64,000 nucleotides of DNA from Maricaulis salignorans (GCF_900103475.1 NZ_FNHG01000011.1:1-64000), one strand, 5' to 3'. Counted from the first letter of the stretch, positions 18,723 through 28,371 are shown. Numbers and translations are program-made. Notes: generated by a model from the letters alone, not told the origin.

Positions 18723-19115
18723 CTAGCCACAGGTAATGCTCTCCACCGTATCGTCATCGGCGATCCGGATCGTCAGGCGTTCAGGCAGATATTCCATCGT
18801 GACCCGCGAATAGCGGCCGACAACGCGGTAATTGGCCGGCAAGCTTCGGCTATCAACCTCGATCCGGGGCTGGCCAACATGGTGCTGGAAATTCTCCATG
18901 CCGCACGACCCGGTGATCGGGCGCTGGAAAGGCGCGGTGCCGATATCCTGGACGGCGCCCATTGAGGGCATGTCGGAAACAGGCTCGCTGACGGCCGGCG
19001 CCTGCGGCTGCGGCTCGGGCATGACGGTCTGCGGCGCAGGCGCGCCGTCGAAGGCACAGCCGGCGAGCAGGAAGCCCGCAGCGAGGCCGGTGAACAGGGC
19101 AAGGACAGGTTTCAT
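18723..19115 (-). CDS. Lipoprotein with I78-type peptidase-inhibitor domain
   Basis: 130 residues from ATG 19115. The N-terminus MKPVLALFTGLAAGFLLAGC ends in a lipobox (LAGC). A Pro/Gln-rich linker (about 28-60) follows. The C-terminal part, with FQHHVGQPRIEV, PANYRVVGRYSRVTMEY and a final RIADDDTVESITCG, fits the inhibitor I78 family of small secreted serine-protease inhibitors. It lies 19 bases after the second I78-like gene, on the same strand. Target proteases are unknown. Confidence 0.75.
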   Translation of the reverse strand: MKPVLALFTGLAAGFLLAGCAFDGAPAPQTVMPEPQPQAPAVSEPVSDMPSMGAVQDIGTAPFQRPITGSCGMENFQHHVGQPRIEVDSRSLPANYRVVGRYSRVTMEYLPERLTIRIADDDTVESITCG

Positions 19116-19134
19116 CAGATCAGATCCAGGGCGC

Positions 19135-19437
19135 TCAGCCACACCAGAGGCGGACAATGGCACCATCGCCATCGAGATCAATATTGAGGCGGTCGGGCCG
19201 GTGATCCATCGTGACGGGCTGGCCGGGATGGATCGGGCGCACGATGCGCGCCAGGCTTTCCAGATCAACTTCACGGATCGGCTGCCCGATCAGATATCCG
19301 CGCGCGTCGGCGCCGCAGGGGTCGGTGACGGTTTCAAAGCCGGGCAGGCTTGTGGCCGGCGGCTCGCCATTGCCGGTCGCGGCACAGGCCGAAACGGCCA
19401 GCGCGGCCAGCACGGGTAACAGGATGCGTCGGGTCAT
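19135..19437 (-). CDS. Small lipoprotein with I78-type inhibitor domain
   Basis: 100 residues. MTRRILLPVLAALAVSACAA carries a lipobox (VSAC). The body has the I78 pattern: GYLIGQPIREVDL, a short turn around RIVRPIHPG, and the closing LNIDLDGDGAIVRLWCG. Its ATG overlaps the TGA of holC (ATGA), so it is translationally coupled to a polymerase subunit gene. A second I78 gene follows. Periplasmic or outer-membrane anchoring is inferred. Confidence 0.75.
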   Translation of the reverse strand: MTRRILLPVLAALAVSACAATGNGEPPATSLPGFETVTDPCGADARGYLIGQPIREVDLESLARIVRPIHPGQPVTMDHRPDRLNIDLDGDGAIVRLWCG

Positions 19438-19886
19438 GCTTTCTTCTCCCAGCGGCCTTCCGGCGATTGGCGCCAGTATGAAACAGTTCGCTCGGCTGTC
19501 GACAATTGTTTCCAGAGCCGGCGCGCCGCATTGACGGCGCTCTCATCCTGGCCGTCAAACATGACAATCACACGCTCGAAGGCATCAGGCGCGTCCGGCA
19601 CGGCGCCGTCGAGCAGGAAGAGGCATTGCGCCTGGTTGGGGTTCGCCTCGTCGCTGGCGAGCAGGACGGGCTGGCGCTCCGGCTCGGCCTGGTCGGCACG
19701 GCCGTGTGGCAGAAAGCTGGTCTCGCGCCAGGTCCAGAGCGATTGGTCGAGCGAGGCGAGGCGTTCGGCATCGCCTGAACGCACCAAGGCCCGCCAGCCC
19801 TTGGCCAGCGTTTTTTCAAGCAATTCCGGCAAGACCTCTTCAGGACCGGAACGCTCGAGATGATAGAACCAGATATCAGCCGGCAT
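19434..19886 (-). CDS. holC: DNA polymerase III chi subunit
   Basis: 150 residues from ATG 19886 (MPADIWFYHLERSGPEEVLP). A TTG two codons upstream is less likely. The FYHL opening, the LLEKTLAKGWRALVR block, LWTWRETSFLPHG and ERVIVMFDGQD match the HolC family, which links the clamp loader to SSB. It follows pepA on the same strand. The start codon lies only five bases beyond the T-run of a strong terminator, and no ribosome-binding site fits in between. Confidence 0.88.
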   Translation of the reverse strand: MPADIWFYHLERSGPEEVLPELLEKTLAKGWRALVRSGDAERLASLDQSLWTWRETSFLPHGRADQAEPERQPVLLASDEANPNQAQCLFLLDGAVPDAPDAFERVIVMFDGQDESAVNAARRLWKQLSTAERTVSYWRQSPEGRWEKKA

Positions 19887-19888
19887 AC

Positions 19889-19917
19889 ACAAAAAGGGCG
19901 GCCCGAAAGCCGCCCTC
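19889..19917 (-). terminator. Rho-independent terminator after pepA
   Basis: On the minus strand GGGCGGC (19915-19909) and GCCGCCC (19902-19896) enclose TTTCGG, followed by TTTTT (19895-19891). The holC start codon is immediately downstream. Confidence 0.85.
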
Positions 19918-19931
19918 TCCTGTTTCGAAGG

Positions 19932-21410
19932 CTAGCCTTCGTAATTATCGCGCACGAAGCGGTCGAGCATGCGCACGCCCCAGCCTGTGCCCCAGCTGGG
20001 CTGACGTGGATCGTCCTTCATGCCGCCCATCGCCGTACCGGCGATATCGATATGGCACCAGGGCTTGTCATTGACGAAGCGCTTGAGGAATTCCGCCGCC
20101 GAGATCGAGCCCGCCAGACGGCCTTCACCGACATTGCGCATATCGGCATTCTTGGTCTCGATATGCTTTTCGTAGTCAGGGCCGAGTGGCAGACGCCAGA
20201 CCGGCTCGTCGGAAGCATTACCGGCGGCGAACAAACGATCGGCGATCGTGTCATCATTGGAGAAGATCGCGGCGCGCGTATTGCCCAGCGCGATCAGCAC
20301 CGCGCCCGTCAGGGTCGCCAGATCAATCATGAGTTTCGGATCGAAGGTCTGCTGCGCATACCAGAGGACATCGGCGAGTACGAGACGGCCTTCGGCATCG
20401 GTGTTGAGGATTTCAATCGTCTGGCCCGACATCGAGGTGACGATATCGCCCGGACGCTGGGCATTGCCATCAGGCATGTTCTCGACCAGGCCGACAATCC
20501 CGATTGCATTGACCTTGGCCTTGCGGCCCGACAGGGCGGTCATCAGGCCGACCACGGCAGCGGAACCGCCCATATCGCCCTTCATTTCGTCCATGCCGGC
20601 ACCCGGCTTGAGCGAAATACCGCCCGAATCGAAGGTCAGCCCCTTGCCGACGAAGACGAGTGGCTTTTCACCGGCCTTGCCGCCATTCCAGCGCATGATC
20701 GCGATATGGCTCTCGAATTCCGACGCCTGGCCGACACCGAGCAGGGAATGCATGCCCAGTTCGAGCATTTGCGCCTCGTCGAGGATTTCAATCTCGAGAC
20801 CGAGCTTGGCCATGCCCTGGATCTGCTTGGCATAGGTTTCCGGGTTGAGAATATTGGGCGGCTGGTTGAGCAGTTCGCGTGCGGTATCGACACCATCGGC
20901 GACCGGGCCCCAATTGGCCCAGGCCGACTTCGCGGCGGCGACATCGTCAACGGCGATCGCAACCCGGGTCAGCGACGGCTTCTTGTCGTCGGAAAGCTTG
21001 GTGCGGTACTGGTCGAAACGATAGGCCGCCAGGCGCGCGCCAAGGGCAGCGCGGGCCGCGCCCTCGCCATTGGTCTCGCCATCGAGGCGCAGTGTCACCG
21101 CGGTTTCGCCGCCGATCAGCAGCTTGGCGACCACGGCAGCGGCGGCTTTTTCAAGCACGCTTTCATTCAGCTTGGCCTTGTCGCCGAGACCGAAAATCAC
21201 GACGCGTCCGGCATCGATGCCAGCCGGTGCAATGATTTCCAGCGTCTCGCCGGCGCCGCCCTTGAAGCGCGACGCAGCAATGGCGCGGCCGAGCGCGCCT
21301 AAAGTCGCTGAATCGACCGACTGGGCAGCCGCCGAGAGCGAGGCCTTGTCAAAGGCTGGAACGGCGATGGCGCCGGCGGCAGAACCGGCAGTAACGAATT
21401 CGATCTTCAT
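19932..21410 (-). CDS. pepA: Leucyl aminopeptidase (M17 family)
   Basis: 492 residues from ATG 21410, with AGAAGG upstream. The C-terminal catalytic domain carries the M17 metal motifs: VGKGLTFDSGGISLKP, MDEMKGDMGGSAAV and the NTDAEGRLVLAD signature. It removes N-terminal residues from peptides and may also bind DNA, as PepA does in other bacteria. It is divergent from lptF, an arrangement common in Proteobacteria. The stop codon sits inside a perfect 16-base palindrome (19926-19941). Confidence 0.97.
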   Translation of the reverse strand: MKIEFVTAGSAAGAIAVPAFDKASLSAAAQSVDSATLGALGRAIAASRFKGGAGETLEIIAPAGIDAGRVVIFGLGDKAKLNESVLEKAAAAVVAKLLIGGETAVTLRLDGETNGEGAARAALGARLAAYRFDQYRTKLSDDKKPSLTRVAIAVDDVAAAKSAWANWGPVADGVDTARELLNQPPNILNPETYAKQIQGMAKLGLEIEILDEAQMLELGMHSLLGVGQASEFESHIAIMRWNGGKAGEKPLVFVGKGLTFDSGGISLKPGAGMDEMKGDMGGSAAVVGLMTALSGRKAKVNAIGIVGLVENMPDGNAQRPGDIVTSMSGQTIEILNTDAEGRLVLADVLWYAQQTFDPKLMIDLATLTGAVLIALGNTRAAIFSNDDTIADRLFAAGNASDEPVWRLPLGPDYEKHIETKNADMRNVGEGRLAGSISAAEFLKRFVNDKPWCHIDIAGTAMGGMKDDPRQPSWGTGWGVRMLDRFVRDNYEG

Positions 21411-21532
21411 GGCTTGACCTTCTCGAGAAGCGGGGGCCCCAAAATGCAGATGGAACCGAAAAGATGGATTGCAGAAGTGGTATCCGATCCAGTCGTGAGA
21501 TAGAAGGCGCATCACGCAGCGAAAATTCGGTC

Positions 21533-22648
21533 ATGATTCTGGTTCAACGCTATTTCTTCCGGCAGATGCTCTGGCCGTTCATCACGGCGGTCTCGGCCCT
21601 GGCCGGTCTGGCGCTGTTGACGCAGAGCCTGTCGAATGTCGATCTGGTGTCGGGCTATTCGCAAACCGCCTTCACCTTTCTCAAGGTGACATTGCTGGCA
21701 TTGCCGCAATTGACCGCCCTGCTGGTGCCGATCGCGATCTTTATCGCCATCCTGTCGGGCATGAACCGGCTCGCGGCCGACAGCGAGTTCGTGATCGCCT
21801 CGGCCTCGGGGATGAGCCGGCTCGCCGTGCTGTCACCGCTGATCCGCCTGGCGGTCTATGTCATGATCTTCAATCTCGCGATCAATCTCTTCGTCCAGCC
21901 GCTGGCCTACCGCGAGATGCGCCGCAGCCTGCACGATCTACGCTCCGATGCCGCCGCCAGCCTCATCACGCCGGGCGCCTTCACCCAGATCGGTGCCGGT
22001 GTCACGCTCTATGCCCGCGAGCGCGGCCGTGACGGCCATATGCAGGACGTGCTGATCCACGACACCCGCGTCGCCAATGAACCGATCACCATCACGGCGC
22101 GCGAAGGCTTCATCGTCCGCTCCTCGACCCAGTCTTCCATGGTGCTGGCCGACGGCAACCGGCAGCAGATCGATGCCGCCGGCGAGCTGGGCTATGTCAC
22201 CTTTGACCGGACCGAATTCGACCTCGGCGAGTTTATCGGCCCGATCGATGCGATGTTCTTCAAGGAAAGCGACCGTTTCCTGCACGAGCTGATCTGGCCC
22301 GATGCCAGCACGATTGCCCGCAGCGGTGGCCCCGAGCGCGCCTGGGCGGAAGCGCATTACCGCCTGTCCTCGCCGCTCTACAATCTCGCCTTTGTGCTCA
22401 TCGCGGCCGCCGTTTTCCTGGCCGGCGACTATTCGCGCATGGGTTATGGTCGCCGCGTGATGGTTGCCGTCGGGCTCGGCCTCTCCCTGCGACTGACCGG
22501 ATTTGCGGTCCAGTCGGCCAGCGCCGTCGACGGCGCGGTCAATGCCGGCCAGTATCTGGTGCCATTGCTGGGCTGTCTCGGCGCGCTCACGGTCATCTAC
22601 TGGCCCACGCGCGTGCGCCCGGCCCGCCATCTGGCCGGCGGAGCCTGA
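21533..22648 (+). CDS. lptF: LPS export ABC transporter permease LptF
   Basis: 371 residues from ATG 21533. It has three N-terminal hydrophobic segments, a large periplasmic beta-jellyroll region (about 140-265) and three C-terminal segments, the YjgP/YjgQ layout. The opening ILVQRYFFRQMLWPF and the coupling-helix region MNRLAADSEFVIASASGMS are typical. With LptG and the LptB ATPase (not in the window) it extracts lipopolysaccharide from the inner membrane. lptG follows after 3 bases. Confidence 0.95.
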   Translation: MILVQRYFFRQMLWPFITAVSALAGLALLTQSLSNVDLVSGYSQTAFTFLKVTLLALPQLTALLVPIAIFIAILSGMNRLAADSEFVIASASGMSRLAVLSPLIRLAVYVMIFNLAINLFVQPLAYREMRRSLHDLRSDAAASLITPGAFTQIGAGVTLYARERGRDGHMQDVLIHDTRVANEPITITAREGFIVRSSTQSSMVLADGNRQQIDAAGELGYVTFDRTEFDLGEFIGPIDAMFFKESDRFLHELIWPDASTIARSGGPERAWAEAHYRLSSPLYNLAFVLIAAAVFLAGDYSRMGYGRRVMVAVGLGLSLRLTGFAVQSASAVDGAVNAGQYLVPLLGCLGALTVIYWPTRVRPARHLAGGA

Positions 22649-22651
22649 GCC

Positions 22652-23749
22652 ATGCTGATGAGCCGCCTCAATCGCTATATGATGGTGCAGACCCTGGTCG
22701 GGCTGTGCCTGGCCCTTCTGGTGATCAGCACGGTCATCATCCTGGTCGATTTCGTCGAGCAATCCCGCGCCATCGGCACCCGGGTCGATATCGGCTCGCT
22801 CGACCTGCTCTGGCTGACCCTGCTCAAGACCCCGTCCCTGATCGAGACCACCCTGCCCTTCGTTTTCCTGTTCGGCGTGCTGACTTCGCTGTTCCGGCTC
22901 AATCGTTCCAGCGAGCTGATCGTGATGCGCGCCTCGGGCATGTCGGCCTGGCGGATCCTGTCGGCACCGATCGGCCTGGCGCTGGTCGGCGGGCTGCTGG
23001 GAACCCTGGCGCTGAACCCGCTGGGCTCGGCGGGCAATGCCGAGTTTGAACACCGCCGCGATGCCCTCATGGATGTGCGCCGCAGCGCCAATGTCGAGGA
23101 GCCGGTCTGGCTGCGTGAGACCAATCTGGATGGTTTCACCGTGATCGCCGCCCTGTCGCTCGATGAGGACAGCCAGCGCCTGATGACGCCGGCCTTCATG
23201 TATTTCTCGGTCAATGCCGAGGGCGTTCCTCAACTCGAGCGCCGGATCGACGCTGCAAGCGCCAGCCTGCGGGACGGGTTCTGGGAAGTCACCGAGGCCG
23301 TCGAGCGGACGCCGAACAGCGCGGCTCTCGATCTTGGACTGGTGACGATTCCGACCCTGATCAACCGCCAGGCCCTGTTCGAACGGGCACGCTCTCCGGA
23401 CGGTGTTTCAGTCTGGGACCTTCCCGGCCTGATCGCGTCGGCGAATGAGGCCGGCCTTGCGACCGAGCGCTATGAGCTGCGCCTGCACCGTTTGCTGGCC
23501 CTGCCGCTGACCCTGCTCGCGGCGACCCTGATCGCAGCGGCGGCAACCCTGCGCCTGCACCGCCTCGGCGGCGCGGCGGCTTTCGCACTGGCCGGGGGGC
23601 TGGCCGGTTTCTTGATGTTTTTCCTGCAGGAGGTCCTCGGCTCGCTCGGTGCGACCGGCGCACTTCCCGCTGCCACGGCGGCCTGGGCCGCACCCGCGCT
23701 GACCGCCCTTCTGGCCATGAGCTACATCGCCTCGACCGAGGACGGATGA
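22652..23749 (+). CDS. lptG: LPS export ABC transporter permease LptG
   Basis: 365 residues. The opening MLMSRLNRYMMVQTLVGLCL and the FRLNRSSELIVMRASGMSAW coupling region match LptG. It has six hydrophobic segments, three at each end, around a periplasmic domain. It partners with LptF in the LPS extractor. It starts 3 bases after lptF and is followed by lptD, so the export pathway is encoded together. Confidence 0.95.
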   Translation: MLMSRLNRYMMVQTLVGLCLALLVISTVIILVDFVEQSRAIGTRVDIGSLDLLWLTLLKTPSLIETTLPFVFLFGVLTSLFRLNRSSELIVMRASGMSAWRILSAPIGLALVGGLLGTLALNPLGSAGNAEFEHRRDALMDVRRSANVEEPVWLRETNLDGFTVIAALSLDEDSQRLMTPAFMYFSVNAEGVPQLERRIDAASASLRDGFWEVTEAVERTPNSAALDLGLVTIPTLINRQALFERARSPDGVSVWDLPGLIASANEAGLATERYELRLHRLLALPLTLLAATLIAAAATLRLHRLGGAAAFALAGGLAGFLMFFLQEVLGSLGATGALPAATAAWAAPALTALLAMSYIASTEDG

Positions 23750-23829
23750 CGCGATGGACGACTGCGGCGGCTTCCGTTAGTCATAAAGCCCGGTATTCGA
23801 ACCCGACCGGATCAGACAAGGAGTGACGC

Positions 23830-26013
23830 ATGGCGTCGCAGTTTAGTCGCCTCGCGGCTGCATTGATGGGCTCTGGCGTGCTCGTCCTGTCGCCTGCGGT
23901 CCTGGCCCAGAGTCCGGAGACCGATGAGGCACCCGTCTATCTGGAAGCCGACAATCTTGAAGACCTGGGCGAAGGTGCCGGTTTTCTGGCGACCGGGCAC
24001 GTACGCGCCCGTCAGAGCGGTCGCACGCTCTATGCCGACGAGCTGGAATATCATCCCGACCTGAATCGCATCATCGCCCGCGGCAATGTGATCATTCACG
24101 GTCAGGGCCCCCATCCGCAATATGCTGACGAGGTCGAGCTCGACTCCGAAATGTCGGCCGGTCTGGCGCTCGGCTTTGCCACCATGCTCGAGAATAATGG
24201 CCAGATGGCCGCTGCCGCCGCGATTCGCCGCAGTAATGGCGCCATGCAGCTCGAGGACGCCTATTACACGGCCTGCGAATTGTGCGAGGACGGCGCCCAG
24301 GAGCCGACCTGGCGCTTGCGCGCCCGTCAGGTGATCCAGGATCCCGACGAGCAAATGATCTATTACCGCGACGCCCAGTTCGAGGTGATGGGCGTGCCGG
24401 TGCTTTACTCGCCCGTCTTTGCCCACCCCGATCCGTCGGCAGACCGGCATAGCGGCCTGCTGTTTCCCGGATTCAGCGTTTCCTCGCGGCTCGGCTTTTC
24501 CTACCAGCAACCCTATTACTGGGCGATCTCGCCCTCGCAGGACATCACGCTGGCGCCGCGCGTGATGACCAATGTCAATCCGCTGCTTTTCACCGAGTAC
24601 CGCAAGCGCTTCTGGTCCGGTGCCATGGCCTTCGAGGGCAGCCTGACCCATGAAGCCGAGATTGACAGCGATGGCGAGCGTTTCGGCGACGAGACCTGGC
24701 GCTGGCATTTGTTCGGTGGCGGCGAGTGGGAAATCAATCCCGACTGGCGTTGGGGCTTCGGCGTTCAGCGCGCCTCCGACGACCTGCACCTGCGCCGCTA
24801 TGGCTTTTCGGAAATCGACCGTGATCGCGGCGCCCTGATCGAGGCCGGCAATCGCCGTCTGGTCAGCCAGATCTATCTCGAGGGCCGGACGCAAAACAGT
24901 TATGGCTCGCTGGTCGCCGCCGAGTATCAGAGCCTGCGCGAGCTGGAAGACGACGACACCATACCGACCATCGCGCCCCTGATCCGCTATGAGCGCGTCT
25001 TCAACGCACCCGGCGCGTGGGGCCGCATCAATCTGAGCGGCCAGGCCGTCATGCTCGAGCGTGAGACCGGCACCGACTATGCCCGCGCCAGCGTCACCGC
25101 TGATTGGCGCGCCCATTGGGTCACCGGCAATGGCATTGTGGTCGAGCCCTATGCCTATGCCCGCAGTGACAGCTATTCCTTCGAGGACCTTCCCGCGAGC
25201 TATGCCGTTCCGGAGGACAGTTTCTCGCGGCAACTCGGGCTGGTTGGCGCCGAGGTCAGTTGGCCTTTCTATCGCCCGGGCAACACGGTCGACTGGATCA
25301 TTGAACCGATTTTCTCCGCGGTCGCGGCCACGGATGATCCCGAATCGGACCGTATTTTCAACGAAGACAGTGTTTCCCTCGATCTCGATGAAAGCCTGCT
25401 CTTCGCTCCGATCCGGGCCTCGGGATTTGATATCTGGGAGCCGGGACAGCGCATCAGCTACGGTGTGCGCACAACCGGGCAATGGGGCGAGAGCGGTCTG
25501 GCCAGTATTTTTGTCGGACAAAGCTACCGGATCGATGGTGACCCGGCCTTCACTGCCGGAAGCGGCCTGTACGAAGAACGTTCAGATTACATCGTCGCCG
25601 GCTCGCTCGAGATTGCCGGCTTCACCGCCGACCTGCAGACCCGGCTCGACTCCATGGATGGCGACATCAATCGGGTCGATCTCGGTTTCGGCTATGTCAG
25701 CGACCGGTTCAGCGGCAAGATCAGCTATCTCGAAGTCAGCGATGACGACAGCTCTCGCAGCGACCAGCGCGAAGCCAGGGCCAATTTCTCGGCCCGACTC
25801 ACCGACCGCTGGAGCGCCATTGGCAGCACGGTCCGCGATCTTGACCGCGGCACGTCACGTTTGACGACCGCGGGCTTCCGCTTTGCCGATGAATGCACCG
25901 AGCTGGACATCGTTTATCAGCGCGAGGACAACCGCATTGCGCGGCTGGGCCCGTCCGAATCGATACAGATACGCATCACCCTGTTCACGCTGGGTGGCGT
26001 GGCTCCTGACTAA
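23830..26013 (+). CDS. lptD: LPS-assembly outer-membrane protein LptD
   Basis: 727 residues with a signal peptide (cut near VLAQS, residues 24-28) and AAGGAG upstream. An N-terminal OstA/LptA-like domain (about 32-150), with YLEADNLEDLGEGAGFLATG, precedes the large C-terminal beta-barrel region. The block YYRDAQFEVMGVPVLYSPVF is a well-conserved LptD motif. It inserts lipopolysaccharide into the outer leaflet, with LptE. Two cysteines in the YTACELCEDG region suggest possible disulfide formation. Confidence 0.95.
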   Translation: MASQFSRLAAALMGSGVLVLSPAVLAQSPETDEAPVYLEADNLEDLGEGAGFLATGHVRARQSGRTLYADELEYHPDLNRIIARGNVIIHGQGPHPQYADEVELDSEMSAGLALGFATMLENNGQMAAAAAIRRSNGAMQLEDAYYTACELCEDGAQEPTWRLRARQVIQDPDEQMIYYRDAQFEVMGVPVLYSPVFAHPDPSADRHSGLLFPGFSVSSRLGFSYQQPYYWAISPSQDITLAPRVMTNVNPLLFTEYRKRFWSGAMAFEGSLTHEAEIDSDGERFGDETWRWHLFGGGEWEINPDWRWGFGVQRASDDLHLRRYGFSEIDRDRGALIEAGNRRLVSQIYLEGRTQNSYGSLVAAEYQSLRELEDDDTIPTIAPLIRYERVFNAPGAWGRINLSGQAVMLERETGTDYARASVTADWRAHWVTGNGIVVEPYAYARSDSYSFEDLPASYAVPEDSFSRQLGLVGAEVSWPFYRPGNTVDWIIEPIFSAVAATDDPESDRIFNEDSVSLDLDESLLFAPIRASGFDIWEPGQRISYGVRTTGQWGESGLASIFVGQSYRIDGDPAFTAGSGLYEERSDYIVAGSLEIAGFTADLQTRLDSMDGDINRVDLGFGYVSDRFSGKISYLEVSDDDSSRSDQREARANFSARLTDRWSAIGSTVRDLDRGTSRLTTAGFRFADECTELDIVYQREDNRIARLGPSESIQIRITLFTLGGVAPD

Positions 26014-26080
26014 ACAACAGTGCCGGGCGATTGCACCAGCAGCGTCTTTGGGTAATGTTCCGCGCGGAACCGGATAGCGA

Positions 26081-27355
26081 ATGTTGATGATACCCGTTAA
26101 AAACCTAGTGCTGACGCTGATGGCGTCCCTGCTCGTGATCACGGCGCCTGGCGCCATGGCGCAAACGACCGAGGGCGTGGCTGCGCTCGTCAATGATCAA
26201 CCGATCACAACGGTGGATGTGCGCAATCGTATGCGCCTGATCATTGCCTCGACCGGCCTCACCCAGATTGACGCCGCGACCCTGGCGCAGATCCAGGGCC
26301 AGGCGATTCGCGGCCTGGTCGACGAAAACCTGCAATTGCAGGCCGCCCGGGAATATGAAATCGCGGTCACCGAGGAAGAGATCGACCAGTCGATCCAGGA
26401 CCTCGCCGACCGAAACAACACCACGATCGCCTCGATCGTCGGCGATCTGGAACGGTCCGGCGTCGATATCCAGACCTTGCGGCACCAGCTTGAGGCGGAA
26501 ATCGCCTGGCAGGTTCTGGTCAATGGCCGCTATGGCTCGCGTATCCGCATCAGCGATCAACAGATCGAGATGGCACTTGAGCGCCTGGCCGCCAGCGCCT
26601 CTCAGCCGCAATATCGGATTTTCGAACTGTTTTTCGAGATTCCCAGCGTCAGTCGCGAAGAGGAAACCGTGCAGCGCGTCATCGCCGTGATGGACCAGCT
26701 GCAGCGTGGCGCCCCCTTCCCCGAACTCGCTCGTCAGTATTCAGACGCGCCGTCGGCTGCCAATGGCGGCGATATCGGCTGGATCGTTGCATCGCAATTG
26801 CCGCCTGAAGTCGCCACGATTGTGCCGCAGCTCATGCAGCAATACATCCAGAGCCAGGGCGGAGCCGCCCTGTCCAATCCGGTCCGCGTTCCCGGCGGCT
26901 TCATGATTGTCGCCCTCGTGGCCGCGCGTGATGGCACCACAACCCTGCAATACGACCTGGTCCAGATCACCGTTCCAGCCAGTGCCGTGCAACCCAATTC
27001 CAGCGCCGCCCTGGCCCGGGCGCTCGCCGAAAATCCGACCTGCTCGCAGGCGGAGGCCGTCGCCAGCCGGATCCCCGGCTCGGTCGTCACGCCACTCGGC
27101 GCGATCGGCGCCGATGCCCTGCTTCCGCAAATCAGCGAAGCGCTCGAGCCCCTGCGTGAAGGTGGCAATACCGGCGTGCTGCAGACCGCAGCCGGCCTGC
27201 AGAGCCTGATTGTCTGTGACCGCACCATTGCCGGCCCGGGCGTCCCGAGCCGTGATGATCTGGAGTCGCAACTTCGCGGCCAGCAGCTCTCGCTGCATTC
27301 GCGCCGCTGGCTGAGGGATTTGCGCCGCGACGGCACGGTCGAGATTCGCGACTAA
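26081..27355 (+). CDS. surA: Periplasmic chaperone / peptidyl-prolyl isomerase SurA
   Basis: 424 residues with a signal peptide ending near GAMAQT (residues 24-29). A SurA N-terminal chaperone domain (VAALVNDQPITTVDVRNRM and following) precedes one parvulin-like domain (about 175-285, FFEIPSV, LARQYSDAPSAANGGDIGWI). The rest folds back on the N-terminal domain. It assists outer-membrane proteins such as LptD, encoded just upstream. Its TAA overlaps the pdxA ATG by one base. Confidence 0.93.
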   Translation: MLMIPVKNLVLTLMASLLVITAPGAMAQTTEGVAALVNDQPITTVDVRNRMRLIIASTGLTQIDAATLAQIQGQAIRGLVDENLQLQAAREYEIAVTEEEIDQSIQDLADRNNTTIASIVGDLERSGVDIQTLRHQLEAEIAWQVLVNGRYGSRIRISDQQIEMALERLAASASQPQYRIFELFFEIPSVSREEETVQRVIAVMDQLQRGAPFPELARQYSDAPSAANGGDIGWIVASQLPPEVATIVPQLMQQYIQSQGGAALSNPVRVPGGFMIVALVAARDGTTTLQYDLVQITVPASAVQPNSSAALARALAENPTCSQAEAVASRIPGSVVTPLGAIGADALLPQISEALEPLREGGNTGVLQTAAGLQSLIVCDRTIAGPGVPSRDDLESQLRGQQLSLHSRRWLRDLRRDGTVEIRD

Positions 27356-28371
27356 TGCCAAACGCCTCACCTGTCGTGATTTCGATGGGTGATCCGGCTG
27401 GCATCGGCCCAGAGATCATCCTGAAGGCATGGACCACACGGCGGGTCTCCAGCCCGCTCTTTGCCTGTATCGGCGATCCTGCAGTGATGCGCGCCTGTGC
27501 GGAACGTCTTGGCCTGACCGCACCGGTCGAGATATCCAAGCTGTCGACTGCCGCACACTGCTTTCCTGACGCCCTGCCCGTCCTGTCGGCTGCGGTCGGC
27601 ATCACCGCACCGCTCGTCCCGGGCACTCCTGACCCGCGTCATGCCGCGGCGGCCAAGGCCAGTATCGAGGCAGCGGTCGCGCTGTGTCTGGCCGGTGAAG
27701 CGCTCGGCCTCGTCACCGCCCCGATCGCCAAATCCGTGATGTATGAGGCCGGTTTCAGTTTTCCCGGCCATACCGAATTTCTCGCCGAACTTACCCGCGA
27801 CCATCCCGTCCCGGGCACGCGCGGCCCGGCCATGATGCTGGCCGGCGGCGGTTTGCGCGTTGTGCTGACCTCGATCCATGAACCGCTGGCGCGCGCCGTG
27901 GCGAGCCTGTCGGCCGAGCGGATCGAACAGATTGCCCGGCTGACGCATCAGGCGCTGCGCCGCGATTTCGGTATTGCCGAGCCGCGTCTCGCCCTGGCCG
28001 GCCTCAATCCGCATGCCGGCGAAGCGGGCACATTGGGACGCGAGGAAATCGACATCATCAACCCCGCCGCCGCCCGCCTGCGCGCCGAGGGCATCGCCAT
28101 CACCGACGCGCTGCCGCCAGACACCATGTTTCACGCCGAGGCGCGGGCCGGTTATGATGCCGCGATCTGCCTGTATCACGATCAGGGCCTGATCCCCGTC
28201 AAGACGCTCGACTTCCATGGCGGCGTCAACATCACCCTCGGCCTGCCGATTGTGCGCACCTCGCCCGATCATGGCACGGCTTTCGACATTGCCGGTCAGG
28301 GCGTGGCCCGCGCCGACAGCCTGCTTGCCGCGATCGACGCGGCGGCCAGTATCGCCGGACACCGCGCATGA
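27355..28371 (+). CDS. pdxA: 4-hydroxythreonine-4-phosphate dehydrogenase
   Basis: 338 residues. Characteristic blocks are VISMGDPAGIGPEII at the start, LVTAPIAKSVMYEAGFSFPG with the metal-binding FPGHTEF, LAGLNPHAGEAG, and LYHDQGLIPVKTL. The three histidines of these blocks bind the metal in PdxA. The enzyme belongs to pyridoxal-phosphate synthesis. It is coupled to surA (TAATG) and to rsmA (ATGA), a conserved surA-pdxA-rsmA unit. Confidence 0.97.
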   Translation: MPNASPVVISMGDPAGIGPEIILKAWTTRRVSSPLFACIGDPAVMRACAERLGLTAPVEISKLSTAAHCFPDALPVLSAAVGITAPLVPGTPDPRHAAAAKASIEAAVALCLAGEALGLVTAPIAKSVMYEAGFSFPGHTEFLAELTRDHPVPGTRGPAMMLAGGGLRVVLTSIHEPLARAVASLSAERIEQIARLTHQALRRDFGIAEPRLALAGLNPHAGEAGTLGREEIDIINPAAARLRAEGIAITDALPPDTMFHAEARAGYDAAICLYHDQGLIPVKTLDFHGGVNITLGLPIVRTSPDHGTAFDIAGQGVARADSLLAAIDAAASIAGHRA

